Shown piece by piece: positions 52,139 to 60,067 of a stretch of 64,000 bases of DNA. Position 1 is the stretch's first letter. Every line of letters begins with the position of its first letter. Under the pieces are notes generated by a model. That model did not search any database, had not been told where the DNA came from, and saw only the letters and a program-made list of their open reading frames with translations. Source of the DNA: Tepidibacter hydrothermalis (lineage in GTDB: Bacteria > Bacillota > Clostridia > Peptostreptococcales > Peptostreptococcaceae); NCBI RefSeq assembly GCF_029542625.1, contig NZ_CP120733.1:558001-622000 (forward strand). The letters run 5' to 3'. The position numbers and the translations under genes are program-made.

Positions 52139-52290
52139 TATAAAGTGAAACTTAATTCAGATGGAGTTTTTACTCCAACTGAATTTTTAGTTGCGTGTGC
52201 CCTGGGGGTAAACTAATCCAGAAGGTGTAGAGTTCTTATCTCCAGCCTTAAGAGGATGGAGACTTAGAACTCTTAGCTTTCGGATAAAAT
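52139..52290 (+). repeat. Family A structured repeat, copy 7
   Basis: Full copy: ATAAAGTGAAACTTAAT, hairpin TTCAGATGGAG/CTCCAACTGAA then TTTTT, linker GTTGCGTGTGCCCTGGGGG, and the second stem ATCCAGAAGGTGTAGAGTTC with GAACTCTTAGCTTTCGGAT. It lies upstream of the hydrolase gene; the rest of the 420-bp gap (51944-52138) shows nothing I can name. Confidence 0.87.
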
Positions 52291-52322
52291 TTTAAATTGG
52301 GGGAAAGATGTTTTCTGTGAAA

Positions 52323-52360
52323 CTAAAAAAAGATAGACTTTTCAGTCTATCTTTTTTTTA
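52323..52360. terminator. Bidirectional terminator below the TauE gene
   Basis: AAAAAAAGATAGACT-TTTC-AGTCTATCTTTTTTT, perfect with A and T runs on both sides, 6 bases beyond the TauE stop. Confidence 0.88.
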
Positions 52361-52365
52361 TTATA

Positions 52366-53253
52366 TTAAGCTACGCTTTTATTTTCTTTAGATACTGATT
52401 CTTTATATGATTTGAACATCATAACTGTTGTATATACAACAACGAATATTAATAACCATTTTAATAGGTAAACATTCATAGACTTAACTAAAAATGCAGC
52501 TATTAAAACTCCAATTGGACCCATAACGTTAACTGCCATAGAACCTTGAGCAGAGTGAGTATCTTCTTTTATGAACTTCATACCAGCAAAAGGTAATAAA
52601 AGTGCACAAGAACCCATCATTATAGGGAATGCTGCTATTGGAGACATACCTAACATGTAAACCATAGTCATACATGGAGCAAAAAGTCCTATACCTAGAG
52701 TATTTAAAGCTCCAAATAGGAAGTTACCACATATAGCTATTATAAGTTTAGTTCCATGAAGACCCATAGCATCTCCACCAACTGGGAAAAGGTTTAACTG
52801 ACCAGCAAGTAATATTATTGCCATAGAGAATAAAGCTATTCCCATTGCAAGTTGTATAGTTTTCTTAGGAAGCTTAGATATAAGTCCAGCTCCTACAATT
52901 GCACCTGCAAGTGCTGCAACTATCATAGAGAATAAAGTTAAAGGTTCAACTTCAACAGATGCTATAAATATACAAGCCTGTACTAAAGTTGGGATTGTTG
53001 CACCAACATTTAATGTTCCAGGTAATTTTTCATCACTAACTAAATTAAAGTTTTTAAATAAAGATGTTTCTATAGCGAAACTACTAAGACCTAAAGTATC
53101 AAAGAAGTTTGCTAGAGCTCCTACTAAACCCATTTTAATAAAACTTTCTGTTTCTAATCTGCCTTCTGCTTTTCTCTTCATGTAAGATTGAATAAGCATA
53201 AAAGTAAATGGTATTCCAGAAGCAATCATAATTCCTAAAAGTATTTTTGCCAT
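52366..53253 (-). CDS. TauE/SafE-family sulfite or sulfonate exporter
   Basis: A 295-residue membrane protein with eight hydrophobic segments in two repeats; KMGLVGALANFFDTLGLSSFAIETSLFKNF and VGATIPTLVQ in the first half and GNFLFGALNTLGIGLFAPCMTMVYMLGMSP in the second are typical of TauE/SafE. Members export small organic anions or sulfite, but the substrate of this one is unknown. GAAAGGAAG precedes the ATG. It stands alone. Confidence 0.88.
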   Translation of the reverse strand: MAKILLGIMIASGIPFTFMLIQSYMKRKAEGRLETESFIKMGLVGALANFFDTLGLSSFAIETSLFKNFNLVSDEKLPGTLNVGATIPTLVQACIFIASVEVEPLTLFSMIVAALAGAIVGAGLISKLPKKTIQLAMGIALFSMAIILLAGQLNLFPVGGDAMGLHGTKLIIAICGNFLFGALNTLGIGLFAPCMTMVYMLGMSPIAAFPIMMGSCALLLPFAGMKFIKEDTHSAQGSMAVNVMGPIGVLIAAFLVKSMNVYLLKWLLIFVVVYTTVMMFKSYKESVSKENKSVA

Positions 53254-53663
53254 TTAATAATCTTCCTTTCACAATATAATAATTTTGAAATAAATAGAAA
53301 TTAGTGCATACGCTTTATATAACTATTTAATAGATAGATAGTTATATAATTATCAAATTTACTTCGAACAAATTAAATTATATATTATTTTGAGATTTAA
53401 GTCTACTAAAAAATGAAGTATTTTGTAAAAAAAAATATAGCGTCAAATCCCTAAATATCAACAAGGAAAACGATGTATTTGATGCGAGATACAGTTGTTT
53501 TCGTGTTTTCAAAAATTAAAATATTGCAAAAATACAATTAATATAGAATTTTTAAAAAACTATAAATGCACATTGTTGTCGATAAAAGTTGTTAAAAAAA
53601 TAACTAATATTATTTTGAAATTTGTTATATAATTTAATGTATATGATAAAAAAGGTGGTGTTT
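53254..53663. other. Intergenic region with a possible structured RNA
   Basis: No gene visible. At 53440-53502, GCGTCAAAT can pair with ATTTGATGC and GAAAAC with GTTTTC; the two stems interleave, giving a pseudoknot or two alternative folds. No known RNA class fits. The remainder is AT-rich with no strong promoter on either strand. Confidence 0.35.
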
Positions 53664-54293
53664 ATGATTTTTGAAAAACTATGGGAAAAATATATAAGTA
53701 AAATAGACTTTGAAAAATATAAGAATGAGTTGGTAAATTATAAAAATATATTATTTGAGTATATAAACAAAAGGTTGATTAAATTTAGGGAAATTAGTTT
53801 AAATGGAAATATTATAGGAGATAGGGCTGTAAGTATCAAACTTTATCATGAATTAAAATATAAAAATAATATATTATTTGAACAAGGTAGAGACTATTTA
53901 TTATATACAATTAAAGATAAAGGATTAAACGATTGGAATTATAATATATTTAGCATTAAATATAATTTAAATATAGACAATAAAATAGCGGATTGCATAA
54001 CAATAGTATTCAACAAAAATAATAACCTAGATATAGAGAGTATATTAAATCTGTCACAAAAATTTTTACCGCATGATAGTATTGCAATATCTAGTATAAA
54101 TAAAGAATATATAAAGTTTGATTTAAATGATAAAGGTGAAAAGATAAAATACAATATAAAATATGAAAGTAAAAAATTAAGGAAAAATACAGGAAAAAGT
54201 GAGATCTCATTAGAGATATATAAGATTGTTGAACCTCTTTTGTATAGTGATGAGGTAAGAGAGCAGTTTATAAGAGTAAAAATTTCTAATTAA
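53664..54293 (+). CDS. Cytosolic protein of unknown function
   Basis: A 209-residue lysine- and asparagine-rich soluble protein with no membrane segment and one cysteine. ATG 53664 is chosen because AAGGTGGTG is just upstream; earlier in-frame starts at 53622 and 53640 have none. Segments such as LYHELKYKNNILFEQGRDYLLYTIKDKGLNDWNYNIF and ITIVFNKNNNLDIESILNLSQKFLPHDSIAISSI suggest a mixed alpha/beta fold. I do not recognise a family. The 3' end forms half of a perfect terminator stem, and the NhaC-type gene follows. Confidence 0.65.
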   Translation: MIFEKLWEKYISKIDFEKYKNELVNYKNILFEYINKRLIKFREISLNGNIIGDRAVSIKLYHELKYKNNILFEQGRDYLLYTIKDKGLNDWNYNIFSIKYNLNIDNKIADCITIVFNKNNNLDIESILNLSQKFLPHDSIAISSINKEYIKFDLNDKGEKIKYNIKYESKKLRKNTGKSEISLEIYKIVEPLLYSDEVREQFIRVKISN

Positions 54294-54326
54294 AATTTTT
54301 GAATTAGAAATTTTTACTCTTTACTT
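54273..54326 (+). terminator. Terminator overlapping the end of the unknown gene
   Basis: AGAGTAAAAATTTCTAATT inside the gene pairs over 19 bases with AATTAGAAATTTTTACTCT after the stop, then TTACTTTACTT. Confidence 0.75.
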
Positions 54327-54385
54327 TACTTAAATAAAGTGGTAAAGTAATGAAGTGGCAAAAAGTTAGAGGAGGTAATTGAGTT

Positions 54386-55690
54386 ATGCTGATGAATCCA
54401 GTTGTAATATCTGTTATATTAATGACGGCATTATGCCTTATGAGGCTTAATGTTATTTTATCTTTAATAATATCTGCTATTAGTGCAGGGTTATTATCGG
54501 GAATTTCTATTGATGAAATTATGAACATCTTTATAAAGGGAATGGGTGGAAATACAGAAACAGCTCTTAGTTATATTTTATTGGGAGCTTTAGCGTGTGC
54601 TATTCATAAAACAGGTCTTGCAGACATATTAGCTAGAAAAATAGCTAAATTAATAAAGGGAAAATCTGTTTTGTTAGTTATTTTAATTGCGGTTATAAGT
54701 ATTTTTTCTCAGAATCTTATACCAGTTCATATTGCATTTATACCTATATTAATTCCACCATTATTAGGAGTTATGAATAATCTTAAAATAGATAGAAGAG
54801 CTGTTGCTTGTTCATTGACATTTGGGCTTCAAATGCCGTATATGTGTTTACCTATTGGTTTTGGACTTATATTTCATAATATTATAAGAGATCAGATGAA
54901 TGCCAATGGAATGAACATATATACTAATATGGTATGGAAGGCGATGCTTTTACCTGGAATAGGTATGCTTATAGGTTTATTAGTTGCTGTATTTATAACT
55001 TATAGAAAAGGAAGAGAATATGTATCAGAAGAGATATGTATGGATGAGATTGCATGTACGTTAGATGAAAGTATGGATAAAAAACACTATGTTTCTATGG
55101 TGGCTGCATTATCTGCTTTGACAATACAGTTGACACTAGGATCACTTCCTTTGGGAGCTTTAGTTGGTATAATTATAATGGTATTATTTAGAGCTATAAA
55201 ATGGAGTGATATAGATGATATTGTAAGTGGTGGCATAAATACTATGGGATTTATAGCATTCGTTATGTTAGTAGCATCGGGATATGGAGCGGTTATTAGA
55301 GCAACTGGAGCGGTTGAGACTTTAGTTCAATCAGGATCTATACTTATGGGATCTAATAAGTTGATAGCAGCAACGATTATGATTTTATTGGGTCTTATAA
55401 TAACTATGGGAATAGGAACTTCATTTGGAACTATACCTATAATAGCAGCTATATATGTGCCACTTGCATCTACTATAGGATTTAGTCCTATGGCTACAAT
55501 AACACTTATAGGAACGGCAGCAGCTCTTGGAGATGCAGGCTCTCCAGCTTCTGATAGTACGCTTGGACCAACTTCTGGTCTTAATGTAGATAATCAACAC
55601 AATCACATATGGGATACTTGTGTTCCGACTTTTTTACACTATAATATTCCTCTGATTATATTTGGAATAGCAGGAGCTTTAATATTTTAA
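54386..55690 (+). CDS. NhaC-type Na+/H+ antiporter family protein
   Basis: A 434-residue membrane protein with about twelve segments. AISAGLLSGISIDEIMNIFIKGMGGNTETALSYILLGALACAI, FSQNLIPVHIAFIPILIPPLLGVMN and the C-terminal TAAALGDAGSPASDSTLGPTSGLN are typical of the NhaC/YuiF-like antiporter group. Some members exchange organic substrates instead (malate/lactate or amino acids), so the coupling ion is inferred. AGGAGG lies 10 bases before the ATG. Confidence 0.87.
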   Translation: MLMNPVVISVILMTALCLMRLNVILSLIISAISAGLLSGISIDEIMNIFIKGMGGNTETALSYILLGALACAIHKTGLADILARKIAKLIKGKSVLLVILIAVISIFSQNLIPVHIAFIPILIPPLLGVMNNLKIDRRAVACSLTFGLQMPYMCLPIGFGLIFHNIIRDQMNANGMNIYTNMVWKAMLLPGIGMLIGLLVAVFITYRKGREYVSEEICMDEIACTLDESMDKKHYVSMVAALSALTIQLTLGSLPLGALVGIIIMVLFRAIKWSDIDDIVSGGINTMGFIAFVMLVASGYGAVIRATGAVETLVQSGSILMGSNKLIAATIMILLGLIITMGIGTSFGTIPIIAAIYVPLASTIGFSPMATITLIGTAAALGDAGSPASDSTLGPTSGLNVDNQHNHIWDTCVPTFLHYNIPLIIFGIAGALIF

Positions 55691-55692
55691 TC

Positions 55693-55737
55693 ATAAATCC
55701 TTAATTAAATAATATTATTTAATTAAGGATTTATTTA
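55693..55737 (+). terminator. AT-rich palindrome after the antiporter gene
   Basis: ATAAATCCTTAATTAAATAA pairs with TTATTTAATTAAGGATTTAT; T-rich tail. A weak terminator in both directions. Confidence 0.5.
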
Positions 55738-55760
55738 TATATATGGAAAGGAGTTTCTTT

Positions 55761-56183
55761 ATGTTGTCTCCAAGTCTTGAGGATTATTTAGAGGAAGCGT
55801 ATAGGCTTTCTTTATATAATAAAGAAATTAGAGTAAAAGATATAGCGGGATGCTTAAACTTTTCGATGCCATCTGTTGTTAAGGGTCTCAAGAAATTAGA
55901 TGAGCTTGGATATATAAGGTATAGGCCATATGAAAAAATAAAATTACTAGATAAAGGGAATAAAAAAGGGAAATTTTTGGTAGATAGAAACTCTTTATTA
56001 AAAAAATTTATAACTATTATAGGTGCTAATTGTGATATTAACCAAGAAGCTGAGGCTATGGAACATTATTTCAGTATAGAAACTATAAAATCTATAGAAA
56101 AATTAATAGTTGTTTTAGAGGAGAACGAGGATATAGTTGAAAAAATAAAGAGTTTAAAAATGAATAGTGTGCTAGATCTATAA
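55761..56183 (+). CDS. DtxR/MntR-family metal-dependent regulator
   Basis: A 140-residue regulator with the N-terminal winged helix of the family (SPSLEDYLEEAYRL, VKDIAGCLNFSMPSVVKGLKKLDELGYIRY) and a dimer domain with HYFSIETIKSIEKL. The usual metal ligands are partly changed (no clear GH...E pairs of MntR), so its metal is uncertain. ATG 55761 is preceded by GAAAGGAG at 7 bases; ATG 55743 would overlap that site. It precedes feoAB and is the obvious candidate to control them. Confidence 0.88.
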   Translation: MLSPSLEDYLEEAYRLSLYNKEIRVKDIAGCLNFSMPSVVKGLKKLDELGYIRYRPYEKIKLLDKGNKKGKFLVDRNSLLKKFITIIGANCDINQEAEAMEHYFSIETIKSIEKLIVVLEENEDIVEKIKSLKMNSVLDL

Positions 56184-56187
56184 CTCA

Positions 56188-56218
56188 AAACCGCCCATTT
56201 AAAGGGCGGTTATTTTTA
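56188..56218 (+). terminator. Terminator after the DtxR-type gene
   Basis: AACCGCCC pairs with GGGCGGTT around ATTTAAA, then ATTTTTAT. Confidence 0.9.
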
Positions 56219-56269
56219 TATTATTGTAACTAAATTTATATTTATTCATAGTATATTATGTATAAAAAG

Positions 56270-56283
56270 TTAGCCATGGCTAA
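56270..56283. promoter_or_regulatory. Palindrome TTAGCCATGGCTAA ahead of feoA
   Basis: A perfect 14-bp palindrome overlapping the start of the feoA ribosome site AAGGAGG, shortly after a TATTAT -10-like box at 56253. Its TTAG...CTAA ends resemble DtxR/IdeR operators. A role as the binding site of the neighbouring regulator is inferred. Confidence 0.5.
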
Positions 56284-56295
56284 GGAGGTGCTAAT

Positions 56296-56532
56296 ATGCA
56301 AACAACTCTTAATGACCTAGATATAGCTCAAAAATGCATAGTTATAGGTCTGTCAAATCAAGGAATAGCAAGACGAAGAATGTTAGATTTAGGTATAGTA
56401 CCTGGTGCATTTATAGAGGTTATACGAAAAAGTCCTTTAGGTGAGCCTAAACTTTATAAAATAAAGGGAGCTATGATAGCTCTTAGAAAAGAAGAAACAG
56501 TAAATATATTTATAAAAACTATTGAAGCGTAA
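56296..56532 (+). CDS. feoA: FeoA ferrous iron transport protein
   Basis: A 78-residue SH3-like FeoA: QKCIVIGLSNQGIARRRMLDLGIVPGAFIEVIRKSPLGEPKLYKIKGAMIALRKEE is the complete domain. Known role: a small cytosolic partner of the FeoB ferrous-iron transporter. AAGGAGG lies 7 bases before the ATG, 14 bp from the feoB G-domain gene. Confidence 0.95.
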   Translation: MQTTLNDLDIAQKCIVIGLSNQGIARRRMLDLGIVPGAFIEVIRKSPLGEPKLYKIKGAMIALRKEETVNIFIKTIEA

Positions 56533-56546
56533 AGGGGGGAAATTAT

Positions 56547-57317
56547 ATGGGATGCAACTGCGATAATTGCAATAAGTGTGAATATAAAAATAAAATAGAA
56601 GAGTTTGATATAAAAATAGATTCAAAAGAATCCCTTGTTATAGCGCTTGCAGGTAATCCAAACGTAGGTAAAAGTACAGTATTTAATGCACTAACTGGAC
56701 TTAAGCAACATACAGGTAATTGGCCTGGAAAAACTGTAGCTAATGCTAGTGGAAGCTATACTCATAAAGATAAAAAATTTACATTAGTTGATTTACCAGG
56801 AACTTATTCACTTTTAGCCAATTCTGTTGAAGAAGAAGTGGCTAGAGATTTCATATGTTTTGCAAAACCTCATGCAACAATAGTAGTTGCTGATGCTACA
56901 TGCTTTGAAAGGAACCTGAATCTTTTATTTCAAGTTATGGAGATTACTGATAATGCAGTTTTATGTTTAAACTTATTAGATGAGGCAAAGAGAAAAGGTA
57001 TATATATAAATATTGAAAAATTAGAAAAAGAACTAGGAATACCTGTTATTGGAACATGTGCAAGAAAAAAAGAAGGATTAAGTGAACTTATAGATAAAGT
57101 ATACGACGTTAGTCTGAACAAAGTAAAATGCAGTCCGAAAAAGATAAAATACTCAAATTTTATAGAAGAAAAAGTAGAGAATTTGATTCCAAAATTAGAT
57201 TCAATATTGGGAAATGAAATTAACTTAAGATGGGTTGCTCTTAGAATATTAGAAGGAGATACTTCTATAATTAATTCTTTATACAAATATGTATATATGG
57301 GAAAAGAGGTGGATTAG
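56547..57317 (+). CDS. feoB: FeoB GTPase half, split gene, with N-terminal Cys motif
   Basis: A 256-residue soluble protein with only the FeoB G domain and helical GDI region. G1 GNPNVGKST, G3 DLPGTYSL, G4-like NLLDEAKRKG and switch I LKQHTGNWPGKTV are all present. A short N-terminal tail with Cys3, Cys5, Cys8 and Cys11 (GCNCDNCNKC) is absent from standard FeoB and could bind iron or a cluster. It ends at a stop just before the membrane part, which is a separate gene 3 bp on with its own ribosome site; this is therefore a natural split and not a frameshift. Confidence 0.93.
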   Translation: MGCNCDNCNKCEYKNKIEEFDIKIDSKESLVIALAGNPNVGKSTVFNALTGLKQHTGNWPGKTVANASGSYTHKDKKFTLVDLPGTYSLLANSVEEEVARDFICFAKPHATIVVADATCFERNLNLLFQVMEITDNAVLCLNLLDEAKRKGIYINIEKLEKELGIPVIGTCARKKEGLSELIDKVYDVSLNKVKCSPKKIKYSNFIEEKVENLIPKLDSILGNEINLRWVALRILEGDTSIINSLYKYVYMGKEVD

Positions 57318-57320
57318 ATT

Positions 57321-58694
57321 ATGCAGGATATAGAAAAATTATCTACATTAATAGATGAATACAGCGAAGAAGAAAAACAGAAAGTAAGAGATGAGATGGT
57401 TTTTAATATATACGAGAACGCAAAGGAACTGTCTGATAAAATAGTAGAAAAGGATGAATCAAAAATAGATATAGATAAAAAAATAGATGATGTTCTTACA
57501 TCTAAGATTACTGGATATCCTATAATGTTTATTTTATTAGGATTGGTATTTTGGATTACTATAGTAGGGGCTAATTATCCATCTGCTGCTATAGCCAATT
57601 TTTTATTTGCAATAGAAGAAAGATTGACAGATATATTTATATCACTTAATGCTCCTAAATGGCTTCATGGAATGTTAGTTCTTGGAATGTATAGAACACT
57701 AGCATGGGTTATAGCTGTTATGCTTCCTCCTATGGCAATATTTTTTCCGTGTTTCACACTTCTTGAAGATTTAGGATATTTACCTAGAGTTGCATTTAAC
57801 TTAGACAGATTGTTCAAAAAAGCAGGAGCGCATGGAAAACAGTCACTTACAATGAGTATGGGCTTTGGATGTAATTCAGCTGGGATTATAGCTTGTAGAA
57901 TAATAGAATCTCCAAGAGAAAGACTAATAGCTATGGTTACAAATAATTTTGTACCATGTAATGGAAGATTTCCAACACTAATAGCTATAGCATCTATATT
58001 TGTAGGAGGGTATTTTGCAAGTAGCTATCAAAGCTTAGTTGCATCCTTCTTTATAGCTGGATTAGTACTTGTTGGAATAATAATGACATTAATAGTGTCT
58101 TGGGCACTTAGTAAAACTTTACTTAAAGGTGTTCCATCTTCATTCACATTGGAATTGCCACCTTATAGAAGACCCCAACTATTAAGAGTAATATATACAT
58201 CTATAATAGATAGAACGATATTCGTATTATTAAGAGCAATTGCAGTAGCAGCACCTGCGGGTATTATAATATGGATACTTGCTAATACAATGATAGGAGA
58301 TGCAAGTATATTGACACATATGGCACAATTTTTAGACCCATTTGCACAATTAATAGGTCTTGATGGGTTTATATTAATGGCATTTATATTAGGACTTCCA
58401 GCAAATGAAATAGTCATACCTATACTAATAATGTCATATATGTCAAAGGGTGCTATGCTTGAACTTGATACATTGAGTAGTATGAAAAATCTATTCATAC
58501 AAAATGGATGGACATTTATTACAGCACTTAATGTTATGCTATTTTCACTGCTTCACTTTCCTTGTGCAACAACATTAATTACTATAAAAAAAGAAAGTGG
58601 AAGTTATAAGTGGGCATTAATATCAGCAGTAATTCCGACTTTAATAGCAGTCATAGTATGCTTTATAACAAAGCAAATAAGTATTTTATTATAA
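57321..58694 (+). CDS. FeoB membrane half, split gene
   Basis: A 457-residue protein holding the FeoB permease. A helical cytosolic start (residues 1-60, DEYSEEEKQKVRDEMVFNIYENAKEL) resembles the end of the GDI region, followed by about eight membrane segments and the Gate motifs FFPCFTLLEDLGYLPRVAF, GFGCNSAGIIACRII, LPPYRRPQ and LPANEIVIPI. It forms the Fe2+ pathway with the GTPase half at 56547. An AGAGGTGG site precedes the ATG. The two halves together make a full-length FeoB. Confidence 0.94.
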   Translation: MQDIEKLSTLIDEYSEEEKQKVRDEMVFNIYENAKELSDKIVEKDESKIDIDKKIDDVLTSKITGYPIMFILLGLVFWITIVGANYPSAAIANFLFAIEERLTDIFISLNAPKWLHGMLVLGMYRTLAWVIAVMLPPMAIFFPCFTLLEDLGYLPRVAFNLDRLFKKAGAHGKQSLTMSMGFGCNSAGIIACRIIESPRERLIAMVTNNFVPCNGRFPTLIAIASIFVGGYFASSYQSLVASFFIAGLVLVGIIMTLIVSWALSKTLLKGVPSSFTLELPPYRRPQLLRVIYTSIIDRTIFVLLRAIAVAAPAGIIIWILANTMIGDASILTHMAQFLDPFAQLIGLDGFILMAFILGLPANEIVIPILIMSYMSKGAMLELDTLSSMKNLFIQNGWTFITALNVMLFSLLHFPCATTLITIKKESGSYKWALISAVIPTLIAVIVCFITKQISILL

Positions 58695-58715
58695 AATGAA
58701 AATATAAGGAAAGTA

Positions 58716-58770
58716 CAAAAAAGCTTATTGAAATACCATGTTGGTTAATATTTCAATAAGCTTTTTTTTT
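58716..58770 (+). terminator. Terminator after the feo operon
   Basis: AAAAAAGCTTATTGAAAT pairs with ATTTCAATAAGCTTTTTT around a 17-base loop, then more T. Confidence 0.9.
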
Positions 58771-58904
58771 ATTTAAAATCTAACACAATAAGCAATTTTA
58801 TGATATAGTAATAAATTGTTATAAGCTTAGATTAAAAAAATAAAAATAGAATTTAACTATTAAAATATAGTAAATAGTACGATATAAAATAAGGAGGCGA
58901 TTTT

Positions 58905-60065
58905 TTGGAATTAGGTCTGAATTCATTAGGAGTTAGTTGTTTACCTGAGAAAATGGATAGTCTTATATATAACACAGGCGAACCAATAGAATTAACAGCT
59001 GAACTTGAAGTAGTAAAAGAGGATAGTAAGGTTGAATTTTATATAAAAAATATAAATACTATGTTTAGTGAATACTTGAAGATTGCCCCTAAAGAAATAA
59101 TAGGTAAAAATATTTTAGAATTATATGAGCCTTGTTCTGCCAAGTTATACTATGAAGTAGCTTTGAAAATATATAATAAAGAAATCAAAGAAGATTTAAA
59201 ATTTTATATAAAGCGTACAAATAGTGGAAGTGACATTATATCGTTTAATGAAATAGATTTAGAGAAAAATGCAAGTTGTTTTGAAATTTCAGTATATCCT
59301 TTTGCTGAAGATAAAGAAATTAAAAAAATGTTTGTTGTAATTAAAAATGTGACAAAACAGTTAAGAAAAATTCAAATTTTAAAAGAGCAATATGTAGTTA
59401 AAAATTATAATGACAAAATAATAAGCATGTCAGATATGATATCTAATTTATCACATGTATGGAGACAGCCTCTTAATAGCTTGAACTTTTGTATTTTAAA
59501 CTTAATAGATGAACTAAAAGAGGAATGTAAATACTGTGTGGATTTAGAAGATTATTATAATGAAATGTGGGAAATAATGAAAAACTTATCTAAAAAAATA
59601 GATAAATTTCAGTCTTTCTTTGAATGTTCAGAGCACAATGAATACTTTGGAGTGAAAAAATGTATAGACTTAACATTTGAAATAATGGAAGAAAAAATAA
59701 AAAAAGATAATATAAAAATAAATATAGAAATGGATGAAAAAATTAATATATATAGCTCACCTAACGAATTTTCACAATGCATATATCATATTTTTTGTGA
59801 TGTTATTGAATTTTGTAAAAAATCGTTTGATATTAATAATAGAATGGTAAATATAGAAATATATTCAGATGCTAAATATATTAATTTAAAAATAAAATTA
59901 ATATATGATAAAGAAAAATATAAAACAATAAATTTAAATCTAGAAAATCTATTTACTATAAAAAATATAATTGAGCAAAGAATGAACGGGACAATTGATT
60001 TGATAGATGATGGCTTGGAAAACGGAGTATTATTAAATTTTCCGCTGGTTGTTGAGGAGGTTTAA
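58905..60065 (+). CDS. PAS-domain histidine kinase homologue with degenerate ATP site
   Basis: A 386-residue cytosolic protein. A PAS-like domain at about 40-150 (FSEYLKIAPKEIIGKNILELYEP), then an intact H-box at His184 (SNLSHVWRQPLNSLNF). The ATPase region is recognisable in outline only: the N box reads FSQCIYHIFCDVIEFC without the Asn, and no DxGxG or GxGxG motif is present before the end FTIKNIIEQRMNGTIDL. It may accept or relay phosphate without making it. TTG start with AAGGAGG 7 bases upstream. The receiver gene follows after 2 bp. Confidence 0.82.
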   Translation: MELGLNSLGVSCLPEKMDSLIYNTGEPIELTAELEVVKEDSKVEFYIKNINTMFSEYLKIAPKEIIGKNILELYEPCSAKLYYEVALKIYNKEIKEDLKFYIKRTNSGSDIISFNEIDLEKNASCFEISVYPFAEDKEIKKMFVVIKNVTKQLRKIQILKEQYVVKNYNDKIISMSDMISNLSHVWRQPLNSLNFCILNLIDELKEECKYCVDLEDYYNEMWEIMKNLSKKIDKFQSFFECSEHNEYFGVKKCIDLTFEIMEEKIKKDNIKINIEMDEKINIYSSPNEFSQCIYHIFCDVIEFCKKSFDINNRMVNIEIYSDAKYINLKIKLIYDKEKYKTINLNLENLFTIKNIIEQRMNGTIDLIDDGLENGVLLNFPLVVEEV

Positions 60066-60067
60066 AT

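Noticed and set aside
4900-52290. CRISPR array or tandem repeat interpretation of the recurring sequences
   Set aside because: Copies are single and dispersed, 100-205 bp long, structured and in both orientations, with no regular spacers and no cas genes.
57300-57330. Frameshift or nonsense mutation in feoB
   Set aside because: The stop of the GTPase half is followed by a proper ribosome site and ATG, and both halves are complete, so this is a split gene.
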